Shown in pieces: positions 6,237-8,249 of a DNA stretch of 8,249 bases (the first letter of the stretch is position 1; every line of letters starts with the position of its first letter). The notes below the pieces were generated by a model, which made no database searches, was not told where the DNA came from, and was given only the letters and a program-made list of their open reading frames with translations. This stretch comes from an uncultured Bacilli bacterium (lineage in GTDB: Bacteria > Bacillota_I > Bacilli_A > RF39 > UBA660), in the NCBI GenBank assembly GCA_934141615.1, contig CAKPCM010000040.1, positions 1 to 8,249 on the forward strand, given 5' to 3'. The position numbers were made by a program, and so were the translations under genes.

Positions 6237-7272
6237 AATAATCGTTTAAATCAACGTTTTCTTTTTCTAAGAAGTCTTTAAACTGTTCTTTAAATGCTAC
6301 TATCTCCTTTTTTACAACATCAGAATAAACACTTTGACAGTTAGCAATTGCTTTATAAAAATGCTTAAATGTAACAAATTCACTATTATCGAATTTAGCA
6401 TAGCTGAATGCCTTAGATAAAAGGGCAAGTGCGTTATCAGGATATCTTGAACCTAGTTCGTAAACTCTCTTGTATTCACCTGTCATGTTAACTATGAATT
6501 TCATGATGTTTTCTATAACAAATTTAGAGTAGGCTAATTTTACCCCGGTTTTCTTTTCTATTCTAGGATATGAACCCATTAAGATTTTAACGGTTGTTTC
6601 TGCATCTGGTTCTGCAACATCGATTTTTTCAAAACGTCTTAAAAAGGCCTTATCCCTTATCAAATACTGATTATATTCATCAAGTGTTGTTGCACCAATT
6701 ACTTTTATATCACCACGAGAAAGAGCAGGTTTCATAGCATTAACGAAGTCAATACCACTATTTCTAGATTCGATAACAAGGGTGTGTATTTCATCTATGA
6801 AAAGGATTGTGTTAGATGCTTTTTCAACTTCCTTTAATAAAACGTTAATTCTAAGTTCTTCTGTTCCATCATCTGTAACATACTTACCAAGAAGTTGTGA
6901 AGTATTAACCTTTATTATGTCATATCCTTTAATTGCGTTTGGAACGGTATTATTTTGAATTTTATATGCTATACCCTCTACAATGGCTGTTTTACCAATA
7001 CCTGCTTTACCGACTAAGATAGCAGATTTATCAGGAGTCAAAAGGGTAAGAATTGTTTTTTCTATTTCATTATCTCTTGCGATAGCAGGATTTGTAATGT
7101 ATAATTTCGTAGTTAAATTCTCACCATATTTCTCTAATATACTTTCTTTTTTTACTGGTTCATCTTTAACTTCGGTCTTTTCTTTCTTTGTACTTTCTTT
7201 GACGTCATCTTCATTTTTATCATCATCGAAAGATAAAGTCTCATCTTCTACTATGTCAAATAAATCATCCAT
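6235..7272 (-). CDS. Clp-like AAA+ ATPase with a single ATPase domain
   Basis: 345 residues from the ATG at 7270-7272. A GTG twelve bases upstream is also open, but it falls inside the AAAGGTGGG ribosome binding site (7280-7288), so the ATG is chosen. Residues 1-45 are very rich in Asp, Glu and Lys and look disordered. One ATPase module follows, most like the first ATPase domain of ClpB/ClpC: Walker A GKAGIGKTA with Lys94, Walker B LFIDEIH with Asp160 and Glu161, VIGATT as sensor 1, and RDKAFLRRFEKI with the arginine-finger region. There is no Clp N-domain, no second ATPase ring, no zinc finger and no obvious ClpP-docking loop. It is probably a protein-remodelling ATPase of unknown target. 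It is transcribed towards the DHFR remnant and away from the kinase gene. Family call is firm; the role is unknown. Confidence 0.85.
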   Translation of the reverse strand: MDDLFDIVEDETLSFDDDKNEDDVKESTKKEKTEVKDEPVKKESILEKYGENLTTKLYITNPAIARDNEIEKTILTLLTPDKSAILVGKAGIGKTAIVEGIAYKIQNNTVPNAIKGYDIIKVNTSQLLGKYVTDDGTEELRINVLLKEVEKASNTILFIDEIHTLVIESRNSGIDFVNAMKPALSRGDIKVIGATTLDEYNQYLIRDKAFLRRFEKIDVAEPDAETTVKILMGSYPRIEKKTGVKLAYSKFVIENIMKFIVNMTGEYKRVYELGSRYPDNALALLSKAFSYAKFDNSEFVTFKHFYKAIANCQSVYSDVVKKEIVAFKEQFKDFLEKENVDLNDY

Positions 7273-7308
7273 AAAATATCCCACCTTTAGTTATATAAGT
7301 TCTTTTAT

Positions 7309-7338
7309 ATTATATCAGAAAAACGTGATATTTACTAA
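7309..7338 (-). promoter_or_regulatory. Promoter of the AAA+ gene
   Basis: On the minus strand a perfect TATAAT lies at 7309-7314 with TGA directly before it, an extended -10. The -35 is weak (TTAGTA at 7333-7338, 18-base spacing). Transcription would begin about 30 bases before the ATG. Confidence 0.65.
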
Positions 7339-7344
7339 CATTTG

Positions 7345-7373
7345 TTTACTTAATTTACATTCTTTGATATAGT
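7345..7373 (+). promoter_or_regulatory. Promoter of the ndk-rsmE unit
   Basis: TTTACT (7345-7350) and TATAGT (7368-7373) are 17 bases apart, with an extended TG at 7365-7366. The start would be near 7380, about 20 bases before the ATG at 7400. It lies back to back with the AAA+ promoter, with only 6 bases between the two -35 boxes, so polymerases may compete. Confidence 0.65.
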
Positions 7374-7399
7374 ATTAGTTGCTATGGGAGGTTTTATTT

Positions 7400-8005
7400 A
7401 TGGAAAAAGAAGAAAATAATAATTTTTTTACGTTTGGTATGATTAAGCCAGACGCAGTAGAACACAGAAAAGAAATAATTAAAATGATTTATGCTAAAGG
7501 ATTAAAAGTATATTATGCAAAGGCATGTTATCTAACTGATAGTTTAATAGAAGAAAATTATCCACATTGTATAGGTCGTGACTTTTACCCTGAAATGAAA
7601 GAAAATTTAAAAAGTGGACCTGTAATACTTATGTTAATTTATGATAGAGAGGGCAATGCTTGTAAGAAATATAGAGAAGTACTTGGCGCAACAAAGTCCT
7701 GGGAAGCAGATAAAGATACGATAAGAGGAAAATTTGGAAATAAAAAGGTAGCCTGTAAAAACGCTGCTCACGGCTCAGGTAATCCAAAGGAAGCTGATGA
7801 AGAAATTAAAAGATTCTTTAAAGATGATATGGTAGAAATCATAAAAAGTGTTGATAATGAGAAGAGAAAAGAGTATGAGCAAAGTATGCTAGGAAGAAGG
7901 CTTAATACTAATAAGTGTGTTTATACAGACGTTTACTTTGAACGTGAAAAAATAGATGAGATTGAAAAAGAATATGAAAGCTTTACATATAAAAAGGAGA
8001 TATAA
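7400..8005 (+). CDS. ndk: Nucleoside diphosphate kinase with C-terminal extension
   Basis: Cytosolic enzyme that passes the gamma phosphate of ATP through a histidine to other NDPs. Motifs: MIKPDAV with Lys16; GATKSWEADKDTIRGKFG with Arg109; and NAAHGSG with the catalytic His124, where most family members read HGSD. The line EADEEIKRFF completes the conserved core. The protein has 201 residues, about 50 more than the usual 130-150, and the excess is a charged, helical-looking C-terminal tail after about residue 145. The ATG at 7400 has GGGAGG at 7386-7391 before it; a TTG at 7379 in the same frame lies upstream of that site and is not the start. The gene overlaps rsmE by one base (TAATG), so the two are co-transcribed and probably translationally coupled. 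Together the divergence and tail leave some doubt about substrate, not family. Confidence 0.88.
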   Translation: MEKEENNNFFTFGMIKPDAVEHRKEIIKMIYAKGLKVYYAKACYLTDSLIEENYPHCIGRDFYPEMKENLKSGPVILMLIYDREGNACKKYREVLGATKSWEADKDTIRGKFGNKKVACKNAAHGSGNPKEADEEIKRFFKDDMVEIIKSVDNEKRKEYEQSMLGRRLNTNKCVYTDVYFEREKIDEIEKEYESFTYKKEI

Positions 8006-8249
8006 TGCAACAGTATTTTGCTAAAAACAAAAACCTAGATTTAGAAGATGGTGATTATCATCACATAAAAAACGTTATGAAAATGAAATGTGGCGACTTA
8101 ATAAAGGTTGTATATGATAAGGCCATATATACGTGCAAGCTTAATAACATATCTAATAAAAGTACTTTTGATATTATAAATAAAGAAGAAAAAACGGATA
8201 AAAAACTTAGTGTTTCGGTTGCTTTTTCATTAATAAAAGAGCAAAAGTT
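8005..8249 (+). CDS. rsmE: 16S rRNA m3U1498 methyltransferase RsmE, N-terminal part
   Basis: The first 81 residues are present and the gene runs off the window. It starts MQQYFAKN and carries HHIKNVMKMKCGD at 19-31, the hallmark of the N-terminal PUA-like RNA-binding domain of RsmE (HH...VLRmk.GD). Then come a small beta-rich stretch and VSVAFSLIKEQK, matching the start of the SPOUT methyltransferase domain (..a..l.K..k.). RsmE methylates N3 of U1498 in the 16S rRNA decoding centre. AAAAGGAG (7991-7998), within the end of ndk, is the ribosome binding site, and the ATG shares its A with the ndk stop codon. Confidence 0.9.
   Translation, partial: MQQYFAKNKNLDLEDGDYHHIKNVMKMKCGDLIKVVYDKAIYTCKLNNISNKSTFDIINKEEKTDKKLSVSVAFSLIKEQK

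Noticed and set aside
7273..7284. GTG start four codons upstream for the AAA+ gene
   Set aside because: This GTG is part of the AAAGGTGGG ribosome binding site that serves the ATG at 7270-7272.
6983..7372. Plus-strand open frame of 129 codons
   Set aside because: It is antisense to the N-terminal half of the AAA+ gene; its Ser/Phe/Leu-rich product mirrors the acidic, Lys-rich N-terminus of that gene.
7379..7399. TTG start that would lengthen the NDP kinase by seven residues
   Set aside because: The GGGAGG site at 7386-7391 would then lie inside the gene, and it is correctly spaced for the ATG at 7400.
1..8249. CRISPR array, tRNA or rRNA genes
   Set aside because: No regularly spaced repeats, cloverleaf with CCA-type end or rRNA-like sequence was found on either strand by eye.

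Overview
The window looks like chromosomal DNA from an AT-rich Bacillota, most likely a member of the Bacilli. The evidence is the very low GC, a methionine T-box leader, AGGAG-type ribosome binding sites, TGn extended -10 promoters and a MurE carrying the diaminopimelate-type DNPR motif, so the cell has a wall. Trp is read from TGG and genes end in TAA, so there is no sign of a Mollicutes-type code. I cannot place the genus; an uncultured gut Bacilli lineage is a guess.

Layout. 1-176: C-terminal end of a HAD/Cof-type phosphatase. 188-450: promoter, T-box riboswitch and its terminator. 471-2021: metG (methionyl-tRNA synthetase), closed by a terminator at about 2063-2103. 2212-3318: membrane-anchored lytic transglycosylase-like protein. 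3338-3500: a structured non-coding RNA that I read as a retron msr-msd. 3517-4467: retron reverse transcriptase, with an AT-rich terminator over its stop codon. 4534-5832: a compact MurE ligase. 5833-6234: no intact gene, but clear remains of a dihydrofolate reductase gene. 6235-7272, minus strand: a single-domain Clp-like AAA+ ATPase. 7400-8005: a nucleoside diphosphate kinase with a C-terminal extension. 8005-8249: start of rsmE, overlapping the kinase stop codon.

The most interesting unit is the retron. Complementary 8-base arms a1 (3341-3348) and a2 (3493-3500) enclose two small msr hairpins and a long msd hairpin. A -35/-10 pair with 17-base spacing would start transcription just before a1. 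The reverse transcriptase carries NAxxH, QGAPTS, YSDD and VTG motifs typical of retron enzymes. No recognised retron effector lies next to it. The transglycosylase gene ends only 22 bases before a1 with no terminator between, and one terminator closes metG upstream while another closes the reverse transcriptase downstream. Transglycosylase, RNA and reverse transcriptase therefore look like one cassette, and the membrane-anchored transglycosylase is the best effector candidate. That link is inference.

The other genes are mostly housekeeping: Met-tRNA charging under T-box control, cell-wall precursor synthesis, nucleotide balance and 16S rRNA methylation. The AAA+ gene and the kinase are transcribed divergently from neighbouring promoters at about 7309-7373.
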